This document shows positions 14,074-22,470 of a DNA stretch of 55,044 bases, piece by piece. Position 1 is the first letter of the stretch, and each line of letters starts with the position of its first letter. The position numbers and the translations under genes are program-made. The notes beneath the pieces were generated by a model that ran no database searches, had not been told where the DNA came from, and saw only the letters and a list, made by a program, of their open reading frames with translations. The stretch comes from JBGFRR01 sp041695045 (GTDB lineage Bacteria; Bacteroidota; Ignavibacteria; UBA10030). The stretch spans positions 1-55,044 of the forward strand of contig JBGFRR010000030.1 in the NCBI GenBank assembly GCA_041695045.1, written 5' to 3'.

Positions 14074-15232
14074 GGTTGGCTCCCTCCAGGGGTAACACGA
14101 GAGCAAATGTTGAGCCCTTTCCCACGGAACTTTCCACTTTGATACTGCCAAAATGTTCTTCAATGATTGTGCGACAGATTGATAAACCAAGTCCCGTCCC
14201 GCTCTCTTTCGTCGTGTAGAAAGGCTTGAAGATGAGGTTCAACTCATCCTCGGATATCCCCACACCGGTGTCAGACATTTCTACGACAACGGCTTTTTCG
14301 GAGGATCCTTCAGATAGAGGCGCTCCATCTTCTCTCAGGAGTCTTGTTCTCAGAGTGAGCATACCTCCCCCCGGCATCGCCTCGATAGCATTCTTGAATA
14401 AGTTCAAGAACACCTGTTTCATTTGTCTTTCATCCATGAAGCAACGAGGGATGTCTTCAGAGAACTGAGTACTAACCTTGATATGCTGGCGAGCCATTTG
14501 TCTGGATACTAACGTCAAAACATCGGAGATCGCTTTCTGAATATCGCTATGCTGTCGTCTTCTTTTTCTTGGAGCGGTGAAGTTTATCATGTCTCGTATC
14601 ATTTTGTCCATTGTTTTCAAATGATCAAGAACAGTATCCAGGCGACTCCATAGGTCAGCTTCCTTCTTCTTCAAGCGTCTCTTGATTTCCTGAAGCGTGG
14701 CTATGATGGCCTGTATGGGGTTGCCGAGTTCGTGCGCTATGCTTGCTGCCAGCTGCCCCATGCCCGCCATCTTCTCTGCCTGTATCACGTGTTCCTCCAT
14801 TCTAATGTTTTCGGTGATATCTTCCAGTATGACCAGAATGGCCGACCCATCCTGTCCACCAGCGTTGTCTGCCCCGCCGTTGGCAGGAGGAGATATCGTC
14901 CTGACTCGTCGTGATGGGCTGTCCCACAACGATATTCTCGAAACGATAACTCGGAAAATCGATCTGGAACCCGTCTCAGCCCGGGCGGGATGCTCCAGAT
15001 GGATCTCAAGCTCTTTATGTCCGCCTTCTTTTTGAACTCGGTCGATGCACGTTCTCATTGCCTCATAAAAGGTCATTATCTGCCCGGTCCCGGTTCCTAC
15101 TCCTTGTTCGAACTTATCAAGCAGCTCATAAAAACATCTGTTGGAAAAAATAATCTTTTGATTCTTGTCCAGCACCAATAAGGCGAGTGGAAGTTCGAAC
15201 AACAGACAATTGTACATTGAGAGACGGTTCAT
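14060..15232 (-). CDS. NtrB-like PAS sensor histidine kinase
   Basis: A 390-residue soluble kinase. A PAS domain (LFELPLALLVLDKNQKIIFS, NRCFYELLDKF) occupies residues about 8-140. The phosphoacceptor region is SIAHELGNPIQAI. ATPase motifs are NLFKNAIEAMPGGG, DTGVGISEDELNLIFKPFY and GTGLGLSICRTII. No membrane segment is seen, so it senses an internal signal. The ATG at 15232 follows AAGGAGGGTACCG. It overlaps and precedes its cognate NtrC-type regulator. The 138-base gap upstream could hold its own promoter. Confidence 0.88.
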   Translation of the reverse strand: MNRLSMYNCLLFELPLALLVLDKNQKIIFSNRCFYELLDKFEQGVGTGTGQIMTFYEAMRTCIDRVQKEGGHKELEIHLEHPARAETGSRSIFRVIVSRISLWDSPSRRVRTISPPANGGADNAGGQDGSAILVILEDITENIRMEEHVIQAEKMAGMGQLAASIAHELGNPIQAIIATLQEIKRRLKKKEADLWSRLDTVLDHLKTMDKMIRDMINFTAPRKRRRQHSDIQKAISDVLTLVSRQMARQHIKVSTQFSEDIPRCFMDERQMKQVFLNLFKNAIEAMPGGGMLTLRTRLLREDGAPLSEGSSEKAVVVEMSDTGVGISEDELNLIFKPFYTTKESGTGLGLSICRTIIEEHFGSIKVESSVGKGSTFALVLPLEGANHGKV

Positions 15233-15370
15233 CGGTACCCTCCTTAGACTTCAAGAGGTAGCTCCTCACTCAAATGACTTCCGTATCCCAGCCATCATTG
15301 CACGAATAGCTGCAACAGGGTTGTTCACGCCATCCGGAAGCCGTCCTGTGACGTTTTTCGGTAATGAAAT

Positions 15371-15688
15371 CTAGGGGAAAAAATGAGCATGTTCGAACAT
15401 AGGATCAGTATGAGATGGGAGTCCGATCCGGAAAAGCGCGGTAGCCAGGAGCCGACGATAAGAAGCTTCCTTTTGCAGCAGCAAATCAAGAACCTTGCTT
15501 GACTGATAAACCGTCGCATCTTTAACGGCGCTGTGAACACGATGGATCGATGCTTCGATCTGATCCGGCCGCCGCAGAGTGTCGCTATTCCCCTCAAATA
15601 TCCTTCGTATTTCAGCTGTCAGCGCACCAAAGAGAATCGGATTCTTGTTCATCCAGTTCAGCGTTGAATTCCAAACCTTTTTTCTCAT
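15371..15688 (-). CDS. Uncharacterised 105-aa gas vesicle cluster protein
   Basis: I do not recognise this protein. It is mostly helical (WNSTLNWMNKNPILFGALTA, EIRRIFEGNSDTLRRPDQIE, SSKVLDLLLQKEASYRRLLA) with no signal peptide, membrane segment or metal site. The start is tentatively ATG 15688, 17 bases after the CDC48-type gene; the Shine-Dalgarno sequence is weak. The same frame stays open further upstream inside the ATPase gene, but that part is a shadow. Position as the last gene of the proximal gvp arm suggests co-transcription with the ATPase. Confidence 0.55.
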   Translation of the reverse strand: MRKKVWNSTLNWMNKNPILFGALTAEIRRIFEGNSDTLRRPDQIEASIHRVHSAVKDATVYQSSKVLDLLLQKEASYRRLLATALFRIGLPSHTDPMFEHAHFFP

Positions 15689-15704
15689 CGAAGCCGCTCG
15701 CGTG

Positions 15705-17933
15705 TTAACCCTTTGACACAAACCCCGCCAGGGCCATTTTGAGATGTTTCTGTCCAATTTCAAAAGCCGCAAGATCATCCGTTTTACCCAGGAAGTTTCC
15801 GACCTTAGCAAGAAACTCTCGGATCGCATCCATCGAAGCCCTGGCACAGATCGCTTCGATGTCAGCACCGACCTTGCCATCAGTCTCTTTCGCCAGCACT
15901 CGTAGATCAACATCTTTCGCCAGCGGTTTCCCTCGCGTGTGTATTTTGAAAATCGCGAGACGTGTTTTCTCGTCCGGGACTGGAAGCTCGAGGAGAAAAT
16001 CAAATCTGCCAGGACGTAACAATGCTGCATCGATCATATCTATCCTGTTCGTCGCTGCGAGGACGAGAACGCCTCGCAGCTCTTCAATGCCGTCCATCTC
16101 GGTGAGCAGTTGGCTTATCACCCGTTCGGTCACGCCCGAATCTCCACCGCGCAGTCCTCTTGTCGGCACCAGGGCATCGAGCTCATCGAGAAATAAGATG
16201 CACGGAGAAGCCTGGCGGGCTTTTTTGAAAATCTCCCTGACTGCACGCTCGGCCTCACCAACATACTTGGACATCACTTGAGGTCCCTTCACGGAGATGA
16301 AGTTCACTCCTGCCTCTGAAGCAAGAGCCTTGGCCAGGAGGGTCTTGCCAGTTCCGGGCGCGCCATGAACGATAATGCCTTTGGGCGGTTTTACGGCTGC
16401 GTGTTTGAAAAGAGAGGGATATTTCAACGGCCACTCCACGGCCTCAACCAGCCTTTGTTTTACCTCATCGAGGCCGCCAATATCATCCCAGCGCACTTTT
16501 GGAATCTCCACAAAAACTTCCCTTATAGCGGACGGCTCGATTTCCCCCAATGCCGACAGCATATCGTCTGCGGTGACTTCAAGCTCCATCAACAGTTCAT
16601 ACGGGATGGCCTCTCGACTGAACTCAATCTTTGGCATGATCCTGCGCAGCGCCGTCATCGCTGCCTCTCGACAGAGAGACTCCAGGTCAGCACCCGTGAA
16701 GCCGTGGGTTATCTCGGCGAACTTTTTCAGGTCGATATCTTCGCGTAGGGGCATACCGCGCGTGTGAATTTCGAGAATTTCCTCCCTCGCCTGGGAGTCA
16801 GGAATGCCGATGACGATTTCTCGATCGAAGCGACCCGGTCGTCGCAGTGCCGGGTCGAGAACATTGGGAAGGTTCGTCGCTCCTATGACGATAACCCGCC
16901 CGCGTCCTTTCAGTCCATCCAGCAGTGCTAACAACTGAGCCACAACCCTTTTTTCCACGTCGCCAACGACCTGCTCCCTCTTCGGAGCTATGGAGTCAAT
17001 TTCATCGATGAAGACGATGCTTGGCGCATTTCTCCTCGCCTGCTCAAACACCTCACGAAGTTTTGCTTCGCTCTCACCATAGAACTTATGGATGATCTCC
17101 GGCCCGCTCACCGCATAGAACGTCGCATCGGTTTCATAGGCCACGGCGCGGGCAAGCAGGGTCTTTCCGCATCCCGGTGGACCGTGAAGCAGCACTCCTT
17201 TCGGCGGCTCAATGCCTAATCGCTCGAAGACCTGTGGATATTTCAGAGGAAGCTCGATCATCTCACGAACGCGTTGAATCTCTTTATGCAGGCCGCCAAT
17301 ATCCTCGTAGGAAATCCCAACCTGTCCCGCTTCTTCTCCTGCCTTCGTCGGGGCCTCTTCAATTCTTATCAGGGTCTCGCTACCTATTACTACCGCGTCT
17401 CTGGGAATAGTGCTCACCACAATATAGTCCTGGAATCGGGAGCCAAACAACGTAGCCCGGATTCTATCGCCGGCTACCAAGGGTAAACCATCGAGCAGCT
17501 TGCCCATGTACTCCAAATCTCGTTCTCTCATTAGAGTACTCGATCCTCCGGTTGGCTTGATGACAACCTTGGTGGCTGGTTTGGGGGAGATCTTTGCTAC
17601 AGCGACTTTCTCATCCAGGCTGACGCCGGCATTTGCTCTGGTAATGCCATCGATTTGGATGATGCCTTTTCCCCTGGCATCTTTGAAAGCAGGCATTACC
17701 TTGGCAACCGTTACTCGCTTTCCTGTCTGCCTTGCCTGGCCGCCAGCAGTCTGGCGGGCCTGAGCAGACTCAGAAGGGGGTGAACCCTTGATCTCAATAA
17801 TATCGCCCACCTGAATCTCAAGTTTTTCCAAATCCTTGGGATCCAATCGAGCCAATCCTTTGCCCACATCCTTGCCCAAGCCTTCGGCAACTCTGAAGGT
17901 ATTTTGCGAATTTTCGTCATGCGCAGGTAGCAC
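15705..17933 (-). CDS. CDC48/VAT-type double AAA ATPase of the gas vesicle cluster
   Basis: A 742-residue AAA+ unfoldase. The N-domain (RVAEGLGKDVGKGLARLDPK onwards, about 10-190) is followed by D1 with Walker A GPPGCGKT (251-258) and Walker B IVFIDEID, and D2 with Walker A GAPGTGKT (524-531) and ILFLDELD. Both have arginine-finger motifs (RRPGRFD, LRPGRFD). CDC48 proteins extract and unfold substrates and are known companions of some bacterial gvp clusters. Residues 52-72 (QARQTAGGQARQTGKR) in the N-domain are encoded by a palindromic repeat and look inserted. The start is GTG 17933 with GAGGGG just upstream. Confidence 0.9.
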   Translation of the reverse strand: MLPAHDENSQNTFRVAEGLGKDVGKGLARLDPKDLEKLEIQVGDIIEIKGSPPSESAQARQTAGGQARQTGKRVTVAKVMPAFKDARGKGIIQIDGITRANAGVSLDEKVAVAKISPKPATKVVIKPTGGSSTLMRERDLEYMGKLLDGLPLVAGDRIRATLFGSRFQDYIVVSTIPRDAVVIGSETLIRIEEAPTKAGEEAGQVGISYEDIGGLHKEIQRVREMIELPLKYPQVFERLGIEPPKGVLLHGPPGCGKTLLARAVAYETDATFYAVSGPEIIHKFYGESEAKLREVFEQARRNAPSIVFIDEIDSIAPKREQVVGDVEKRVVAQLLALLDGLKGRGRVIVIGATNLPNVLDPALRRPGRFDREIVIGIPDSQAREEILEIHTRGMPLREDIDLKKFAEITHGFTGADLESLCREAAMTALRRIMPKIEFSREAIPYELLMELEVTADDMLSALGEIEPSAIREVFVEIPKVRWDDIGGLDEVKQRLVEAVEWPLKYPSLFKHAAVKPPKGIIVHGAPGTGKTLLAKALASEAGVNFISVKGPQVMSKYVGEAERAVREIFKKARQASPCILFLDELDALVPTRGLRGGDSGVTERVISQLLTEMDGIEELRGVLVLAATNRIDMIDAALLRPGRFDFLLELPVPDEKTRLAIFKIHTRGKPLAKDVDLRVLAKETDGKVGADIEAICARASMDAIREFLAKVGNFLGKTDDLAAFEIGQKHLKMALAGFVSKG

Positions 17934-17978
17934 TGTCCCCTCACTCTTGTTGTTGTCTCTCCATTTGAATTTGAACTC

Positions 17979-18611
17979 TTAGATTGGTAGCAGGTAGGAT
18001 ATCTGGATATCAGAAGCCAGCAGCTCATTCACTCTGTGAACGACCCCCACGAAAAGCAAACCCGTCTCGCCAGGTTTCAGGGTTTCGTCTATTCGTTGGG
18101 CTATGTATCGGTCCCGCTGGGACAACACTCCGCCTGAGTTTGACGAAGCAGAACGGGAGCGAAGCAACTTGCTTTTGTGTGGCGAAAGGCTCTTACCCTG
18201 CAGATTCTCCAGCGTGTTTTTCAGCTGATTGTACTCTTGAATCAATAAGTCGGGGTCGTCCGTACCAATGAGCTGAGCCCCCTTATTCACCAAACGAAGA
18301 AGGAACTGGTAGTTCTCGCTTCCCGCTGCTGCTGCACGTTTTGTGATCTCAAGTTCCCGTCCGCATTTCGGCAAACCATCTTGATAGATTTTCACCCTGG
18401 TGTAATCCAAAGGGAGCAAAGAGAGTTTCCTCTCGATTTCTTTCCAGATCTTTCCCACAAGATTTGCGCGCCGGGTCCATTTCCCTTTCCCATAGCGTTC
18501 CATATAGACTTCTTTGAGGCTTGCCGACATCGATCCCATATCCGCCTCAGAGTGCACAATAGGGATGTAGATCAATCTTCGGATCAAGGTGTTTCTCCGG
18601 CGTTTTATCAT
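17979..18611 (-). CDS. Uncharacterised 210-aa gas vesicle cluster protein
   Basis: I do not recognise the family. The N-terminus is basic and then has RRLIYIPIVHSEADMGSMSA, the middle is helical (LVGKIWKEIERKLSLLPLDY, TKRAAAAGSENYQFLLRLVN), and the C-terminus has RDRYIAQRIDETLKPGETGL followed by LFVGVVHRVNELL. The RDxxIAxxI...GExxLLFVGxxH pattern faintly recalls TraB/GumN-like proteins; that is a weak lead, not an assignment. The ATG at 18611 follows GGAGAATAAAAGG. It lies 4 bases after the Cys-containing gene and 45 bases before the CDC48-type gene. No signal peptide or membrane segment is seen. Confidence 0.7.
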   Translation of the reverse strand: MIKRRRNTLIRRLIYIPIVHSEADMGSMSASLKEVYMERYGKGKWTRRANLVGKIWKEIERKLSLLPLDYTRVKIYQDGLPKCGRELEITKRAAAAGSENYQFLLRLVNKGAQLIGTDDPDLLIQEYNQLKNTLENLQGKSLSPHKSKLLRSRSASSNSGGVLSQRDRYIAQRIDETLKPGETGLLFVGVVHRVNELLASDIQISYLLPI

Positions 18612-18615
18612 CCTT

Positions 18616-18957
18616 TTATTCTCCGTGCTCGCCCCGATGGAATCGGGCAAGTTGAATTCCTTTCAGCACTACTTCTCCTGCCTTTTTCCTTATGGAAGAT
18701 GCACTGCGGCAATTAACACAGTTTTCGTCTTTTTCGTTATACGCGTGACATGAAAGCAAAACGCCAAGCTCTCTCAGCATCAGCTTGGCGTAGCGTTCTT
18801 TTTCGACAGCATCTTTTGTCGCGTTGATGAGATGTGTGAGTTGGAGAATTTCTTTTTCCACCTCCCCGAAGATGGAAATCTGGCAGCGTACGGTGGGTGC
18901 TGTGCGTTGCCTCGGTGTTCCCCCTGGGGGTTTACGCATGAATGCGTTCATAAACAC
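18616..18957 (-). CDS. Small Cys-motif protein of the gas vesicle cluster
   Basis: A protein of 111-113 residues. The core is IFGEVEKEILQLTHLINATK, DAVEKERYAKLMLREL and LLSCHAYNEKDENCVNCRSA, then SSIRKKAGEVVLKGIQLARF. The C-H-x8-C-x2-C arrangement could bind a metal or form a redox switch. I do not know the family. The start is GTG 18957 or ATG 18951, both downstream of AAGGAGTC. Its last codons are encoded by the CCCGAT palindrome at 18631-18648, so the C-terminus may have been altered by a repeat. Confidence 0.6.
   Translation of the reverse strand: MFMNAFMRKPPGGTPRQRTAPTVRCQISIFGEVEKEILQLTHLINATKDAVEKERYAKLMLRELGVLLSCHAYNEKDENCVNCRSASSIRKKAGEVVLKGIQLARFHRGEHGE
18631..18648. repeat. CCCGAT palindrome in a gene 3' end
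   Basis: GCCCCGATGGAATCGGGC overlaps the last codons of the Cys-motif gene and the region upstream of the next gene. It is similar to the palindrome over the start codon at 9253-9269. Confidence 0.55.
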
Positions 18958-18972
18958 TCTGTAAAAGACTCC

Positions 18973-19926
18973 TTACACGGTCTCGATACCTTCAGTGCAG
19001 AAATTATACGGAGGCCACGGACCGCTGAGCTCAAAGATAAACCCCCTGCCGCTGTACGTAGCCGCAAGCTCATCTATGTTCGATTTGACCTTCCCGACAT
19101 CTGATTTTTTCAGAAGCATGGCGACGTTTAAAACCATTTCGCCATCCCTTACGGTTTGCTGTCTGCCATAGAGTTTGTTTCTGCGCACCTCAACAGCCCA
19201 GGATTGCAGTTCCTCATAGATCTTTTCCGTCAGCCGACGAAGAACCTTTTCTGTGTTCTCCTTGACCGTCCTGTCTCTTTTCCTTCTCAAAAAGTACCCC
19301 ACCCCCGGCGAAACGACTGCGAGTTTCTCCTCAATCTCTTTCATCTTGTCAGTTGATTCTGCGGCCACTTGACTGAGTGGCTCGACAAGGGCATCGGACG
19401 AAGTCTCAGTGATGTCCGCTTCACGAATCTGCTTGCCATTGAAATAGACTTTGATGCCCCACTCTTCTTTATCTTCCACATAATCGTGAAGTGACTTCAG
19501 TTTTTCGTAATTCCGCCTGAGGATTTCAGATACCTTCGATTCATCTCTAAAAATGGTGCAAAACTTTATCGGGATAATCCCAACCGCATCAGGGCAGAAT
19601 CGCATTACACTCTCGATGATTCTCTCATGCGCTTGAGCTCGTGGCGCTATCCACTGCAAGTCGCGAAGATTTTTTTCCAACGATTCCTCATTGTATTCGC
19701 TTAATGGCACGTAGCTCGCAAGGGCTTCTATGTCGCCATACTTGATCGAGAAAATAGGATTGGTGTTGTCAATCCCCCTCACCAGCGGCAGGGCATATTC
19801 TTTCCCCGAGAAGATGCAGTAGAGATACACGCCATTCTTCTCCTGGTCAGTTGATCCGGAAGATTCTTCGGGAAGGATTGCTTTCGGACTGTCGGCTCTT
19901 TTCCGCTTGCGTCTTACTTCTTCCAC
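18973..19926 (-). CDS. Gas vesicle protein GvpF/GvpL, third paralogue
   Basis: A GvpF/L-family protein of up to 317 residues. After a basic N-terminal extension of about 30 residues come GVYLYCIFSGKEYALPL, the WIAPRAQAHERIIESVMRFC block, IIPIKFCTIFRDESKVSEIL, a long helical hairpin and the terminal FELSGPWPPYNFCTEGIETV. The annotated GTG start (19926) overlaps the hsp20 stop and has a poor Shine-Dalgarno sequence. A GTG at the GVYLY position is a possible alternative. It follows hsp20 directly, which suggests coupled expression of a chaperone and an assembly factor. Confidence 0.85.
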   Translation of the reverse strand: MEEVRRKRKRADSPKAILPEESSGSTDQEKNGVYLYCIFSGKEYALPLVRGIDNTNPIFSIKYGDIEALASYVPLSEYNEESLEKNLRDLQWIAPRAQAHERIIESVMRFCPDAVGIIPIKFCTIFRDESKVSEILRRNYEKLKSLHDYVEDKEEWGIKVYFNGKQIREADITETSSDALVEPLSQVAAESTDKMKEIEEKLAVVSPGVGYFLRRKRDRTVKENTEKVLRRLTEKIYEELQSWAVEVRRNKLYGRQQTVRDGEMVLNVAMLLKKSDVGKVKSNIDELAATYSGRGFIFELSGPWPPYNFCTEGIETV

Positions 19927-20414
19927 AGTCTTAACTCGAAGATCCCATTTTTGTAGAAAGAGGATGTTTTCTTCTCTTGCACTGAGCTGGAGAGAAGTAC
20001 TTCTTTGTAATATTTTTTCTCTCCAGACTCAGCCGAGAGTATCACAATATCATCCTTGATTTCAAATCGTATCTCTTCTTCACTGACACCGGGGAGTTCC
20101 GCGACTATCACCACAACATCCCCTTCGTCGAACACATCAACGATAGGCTCTCGGACCTCATCGACCATCGGCCCTTTTTCCTTGTCTTCTCGAATATTGC
20201 CAAAAGGTTCAACGGTTGGTCTGCCTCCGCCGGCAAACTTCACAGAAAAACCATAGACGGCCTTGATGTCTTTCCCCAGCTCACCTTCTTTCCTCACCTC
20301 TGTCAGACCTTTCTTTTCCATCTCTGCAAGCAAGTCTAAGAAGGACGCAATGCCTTTAAAGATTCCACCAAGTCCGAAATCGAATTCGGATTCACTTTTT
20401 TTTGCCTTTTTCAT
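19914..20414 (-). CDS. gvpH: Hsp20/alpha-crystallin small heat shock protein, GvpH-like
   Basis: A 166-residue protein. The N-terminal half has a hydrophobic FGLGGIFKGIASFLDLLAEM and a Gly-rich linker. The C-terminal half is an alpha-crystallin-like fold (EPIVDVFDEGDVVVIVAELP, GVSEEEIRFEIKDDIVILSA). GvpH-type small heat shock proteins bind hydrophobic gas-vesicle proteins. The ATG at 20414 follows TTGAGGAG. It is the first gene of the proximal gvp arm. It sits 35 bases downstream of an intrinsic terminator in its own leader, so it is probably controlled by attenuation. Confidence 0.8.
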   Translation of the reverse strand: MKKAKKSESEFDFGLGGIFKGIASFLDLLAEMEKKGLTEVRKEGELGKDIKAVYGFSVKFAGGGRPTVEPFGNIREDKEKGPMVDEVREPIVDVFDEGDVVVIVAELPGVSEEEIRFEIKDDIVILSAESGEKKYYKEVLLSSSVQEKKTSSFYKNGIFELRLWKK

Positions 20415-20448
20415 TTTGGATATCTCCTCAATTGTTATTGCAACAACG

Positions 20449-20501
20449 AAAAAAAACCCGCAAGCCTGATCGTTGCCACGACCGAAGGACGGCTTACGGG
20501 T
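20449..20501 (-). terminator. Intrinsic terminator in the hsp20 leader
   Basis: On the minus strand ACCCGTAAGCC (20501-20491) pairs with GGCTTGCGGGT (20466-20456), closing a 24-base loop, and is followed by eight T residues. It lies between the promoter-like sequence at 20668-20696 and the hsp20 start at 20414, so it must be read through or disrupted for expression of the arm. The only minus-strand gene upstream within the window is beyond 36 kb. Confidence 0.75.
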
Positions 20502-20512
20502 CTTTGTGTCCC

Positions 20513-20532
20513 ACCCCGACAAAGGTCGGGGT
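20513..20532. repeat. CCCCGAC hairpin within hsp20 leader
   Basis: ACCCCGACAAAGGTCGGGGT is a perfect 8-bp stem with a 4-base loop. It is a member of the short palindrome set scattered through the gvp cluster, and here it forms part of the leader fold. Confidence 0.55.
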
Positions 20533-20667
20533 AAGAATTATAAACTTATGGTCGCTCACCTTTTCTCTGGAACGGTTAGCAGTCCCTTTCGCGTGCCAGG
20601 AGTTGTGGGACATGGAAACCTTGAAAAGGTAGAACGTGTTGTGTCGTGGCAACGAAGAAGCTTGATG

Positions 20668-20696
20668 ACTGTAAACAAATCTCCCGTAAATGTCAA
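20668..20696 (-). promoter_or_regulatory. Sigma-70-like promoter of the hsp20-gvp arm
   Basis: On the minus strand TTGACA (20696-20691), a 17-base spacer and TACAGT (20673-20668) match the housekeeping consensus well at -35 and moderately at -10. A start near 20661 would place the 12-base CGTTGCCACGAC segment at the 5' end of the RNA. Confidence 0.55.
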
Positions 20697-21036
20697 GTGA
20701 AAAAATTATTCTGGGCACCTCACGGATGGTTTGTGCCGTTCCTGGTACAATGCCCCAGATGGAGTATTGCGCGGGTAGCTCGAATTCTCCATTCTGCGAT
20801 AATTTCTGGCTTGCTCAACTCTTGCGATAGCTTGAACTTAGAACCAGATCCTACGAATATAAGTGGTGATGCTTAGTAAATTGAGCAAGACCACTTAGGC
20901 AGGTACGGTAGAGCATGCTATACCGCTTTCGCACAGTCTCTCTTAAATTTTCACCCAACCTGAAGCTCGTTTTCTTCTGGACCACCATACGCACGATGTT
21001 GGACTGTGGCGATTGCAGTGACGAACCAAGAGGGGA
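20697..21036. other. Divergent intergenic region
   Basis: About 340 bases separate the hsp20 promoter from the plus-strand NtrC-family gene. No gene is evident. A GGTACGG/CTATACC-type imperfect inverted repeat lies near 20901-20924. No sigma-54 element with correct GG-N10-GC spacing was found here on either strand. Confidence 0.4.
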
Positions 21037-22470
21037 ATGCTCAAGGGTTGGGCCGCTATGAACACTCAACAAACTTCTGTCTCCGAAAACAAGAGTAGTC
21101 CACTCCGTCGCAGATCGCTTCTCCTGCTGGACGCCGATGAGATGTTCCTCCAGAGTTTTTCCGAATCTGCCGCTCAAGCTTTCGAACTCTTCATTGCCCA
21201 GTCGGAGGATCAGGCCTGGGAGATCCTGCACCGAAAGCAGGTCGACGCCATTCTCCTGGATCCCCACGCCGGCCATGGCTCATTGGGCATTGACATCATT
21301 CAGCGTCTCAAAGCATCCATGCCGGATGTGCCTGTTATCATCACGAGTACGGATGCGTTGACTTCCGAGACGATGAAGGTTGGTGCCCCATACTTCCTCA
21401 CCAAGCCGCCGCGCATCCCCGAGCTCCAGCTCCTCATCGAAAAAGCCATCGCCGACCGCTTCCTCAAGCGTGAGTATGACTTTCTTCGAGAACAGGTCAG
21501 CCGGAAGACAAGTGCTCTCGTTGGCAAGAGTCAGGCTATTCAAGATGTACTTGGCTCTATTCAGCGTGTCGCTGGCACCAACGTCAATGTTCTCATCACC
21601 GGAGAATCAGGCGCGGGGAAGGAGCTTGTTGCCCATGCGATTCATGCTGCAAGTAAGCGCTCAGGGCGACCGTTCATCGTGGTCAACTGCGCCTCGATCG
21701 TAAAAGACCTTATTGAAAGCGAGCTCTTCGGCCACCAGCGCGGATCGTTTACGGGCGCCATCAAAACGAAGCTCGGCAAATTCGAGCTCGCCGACGGGGG
21801 CACCATTTTTCTCGACGAGATTTCCGAGCTCGACCTGCAATCGCAAGTTAAATTGCTGCGTGTTTTGCAGGAGCGTGTTATCGAACGTGTGGGCTCGCTC
21901 ACGCCCATTACAGTTGATGTTCGCGTGGTCGCGGCCACGAACCAGAACCTCTCCGAACTGACGAAAAAGGGACTGTTCCGAGAAGACCTCTTCTATCGCC
22001 TCAACGTCTTCCCGATCGACATTCCTCCGCTTCGCGACCGCACCGAGGATATCGTCATCCTTGTTCAACACTTCCTCAAGCGGTACGGCGCCGAACTGGG
22101 AAAACCCTCCATCACCGTCAGTCAAGAGGCACTCGACCTCATGGTCGCTTATGACTGGCCGGGTAATATTCGTGAACTCGAAAATGTTATCCAACGTTCC
22201 ATCCTGCTCTGCTCGCGCGGTTCCATCGAGCCTGAGCATCTTCCTCTTGAGGTATCACACGGGATGATCGCGTATGGCCAGCATCGTCCCCTTGCGGAGG
22301 TTGAAAAGGAAGCGAAGGAAAACGCATCGCGCCGCGCGATCAACCGGGCGCTTGAAGATACTCTCTGGGTTGTCCGAGATGCTGCGAAGCTTCTGCAAAT
22401 CCCCGAGAAAACTCTCTACGATAAATGCCATAAGCTTGGCATTAAGCTTCATCGACCTCATTCTGAGTAA
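21037..22470 (+). CDS. NtrC-family sigma-54 activator, candidate regulator of the pilus operon
   Basis: A 477-residue activator. An N-terminal receiver (RSLLLLDADEM, acceptor in AILLDPHAG, lysine in YFLTKPP) is followed by an AAA domain with GESGAGKELV, GSFTGA (a normal variant of the sigma-54 contact loop), TIFLDEISELD and RVVAATNQN. A Fis-type helix-turn-helix ends the protein (VRDAAKLLQIPEKTLYDKCH). The ATG at 21037 follows AGAGGGGA; an ATG at 21058 is also in frame. It is divergent from the gvp arm and lies just upstream of the pilus operon, whose leader has a sigma-54-like element. PilR-type regulation is the simplest reading. Confidence 0.88.
   Translation: MLKGWAAMNTQQTSVSENKSSPLRRRSLLLLDADEMFLQSFSESAAQAFELFIAQSEDQAWEILHRKQVDAILLDPHAGHGSLGIDIIQRLKASMPDVPVIITSTDALTSETMKVGAPYFLTKPPRIPELQLLIEKAIADRFLKREYDFLREQVSRKTSALVGKSQAIQDVLGSIQRVAGTNVNVLITGESGAGKELVAHAIHAASKRSGRPFIVVNCASIVKDLIESELFGHQRGSFTGAIKTKLGKFELADGGTIFLDEISELDLQSQVKLLRVLQERVIERVGSLTPITVDVRVVAATNQNLSELTKKGLFREDLFYRLNVFPIDIPPLRDRTEDIVILVQHFLKRYGAELGKPSITVSQEALDLMVAYDWPGNIRELENVIQRSILLCSRGSIEPEHLPLEVSHGMIAYGQHRPLAEVEKEAKENASRRAINRALEDTLWVVRDAAKLLQIPEKTLYDKCHKLGIKLHRPHSE

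Larger units (their letters stand above)
20449..20661 (-). ncRNA. Structured leader RNA of the hsp20-gvp arm (candidate attenuator)
   Basis: If transcription starts near 20661, the leader is about 212 nt. CGTTGCCACGAC at its 5' end (20654-20643) is perfectly complementary to GTCGTGGCAACG (20482-20471) in the loop of the terminator. Internal complementarities include ACCTTTTC with GAAAAGGT, TGTCCCAC with GTGGGACA and the ACCCCGAC-AAAG-GTCGGGGT hairpin. These could form alternative folds controlling termination. It does not match any riboswitch class I know. It could also be a stand-alone small RNA. Confidence 0.45.

Noticed and set aside
20471..20654. Second MITE defined by the 12-bp inverted repeats
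   Set aside because: Flanking bases show no target site duplication and the interior contains a functional-looking terminator, so an RNA leader is the simpler reading.
20449..20661. Cyclic-di-GMP (GEMM-I) riboswitch in the hsp20 leader
   Set aside because: A GTGGGACACAAAGACC stretch resembles the GEMM core, but the upstream GGCAAACC strand and the downstream GGxCTAA...GGT(A)GCC receptor part are absent.
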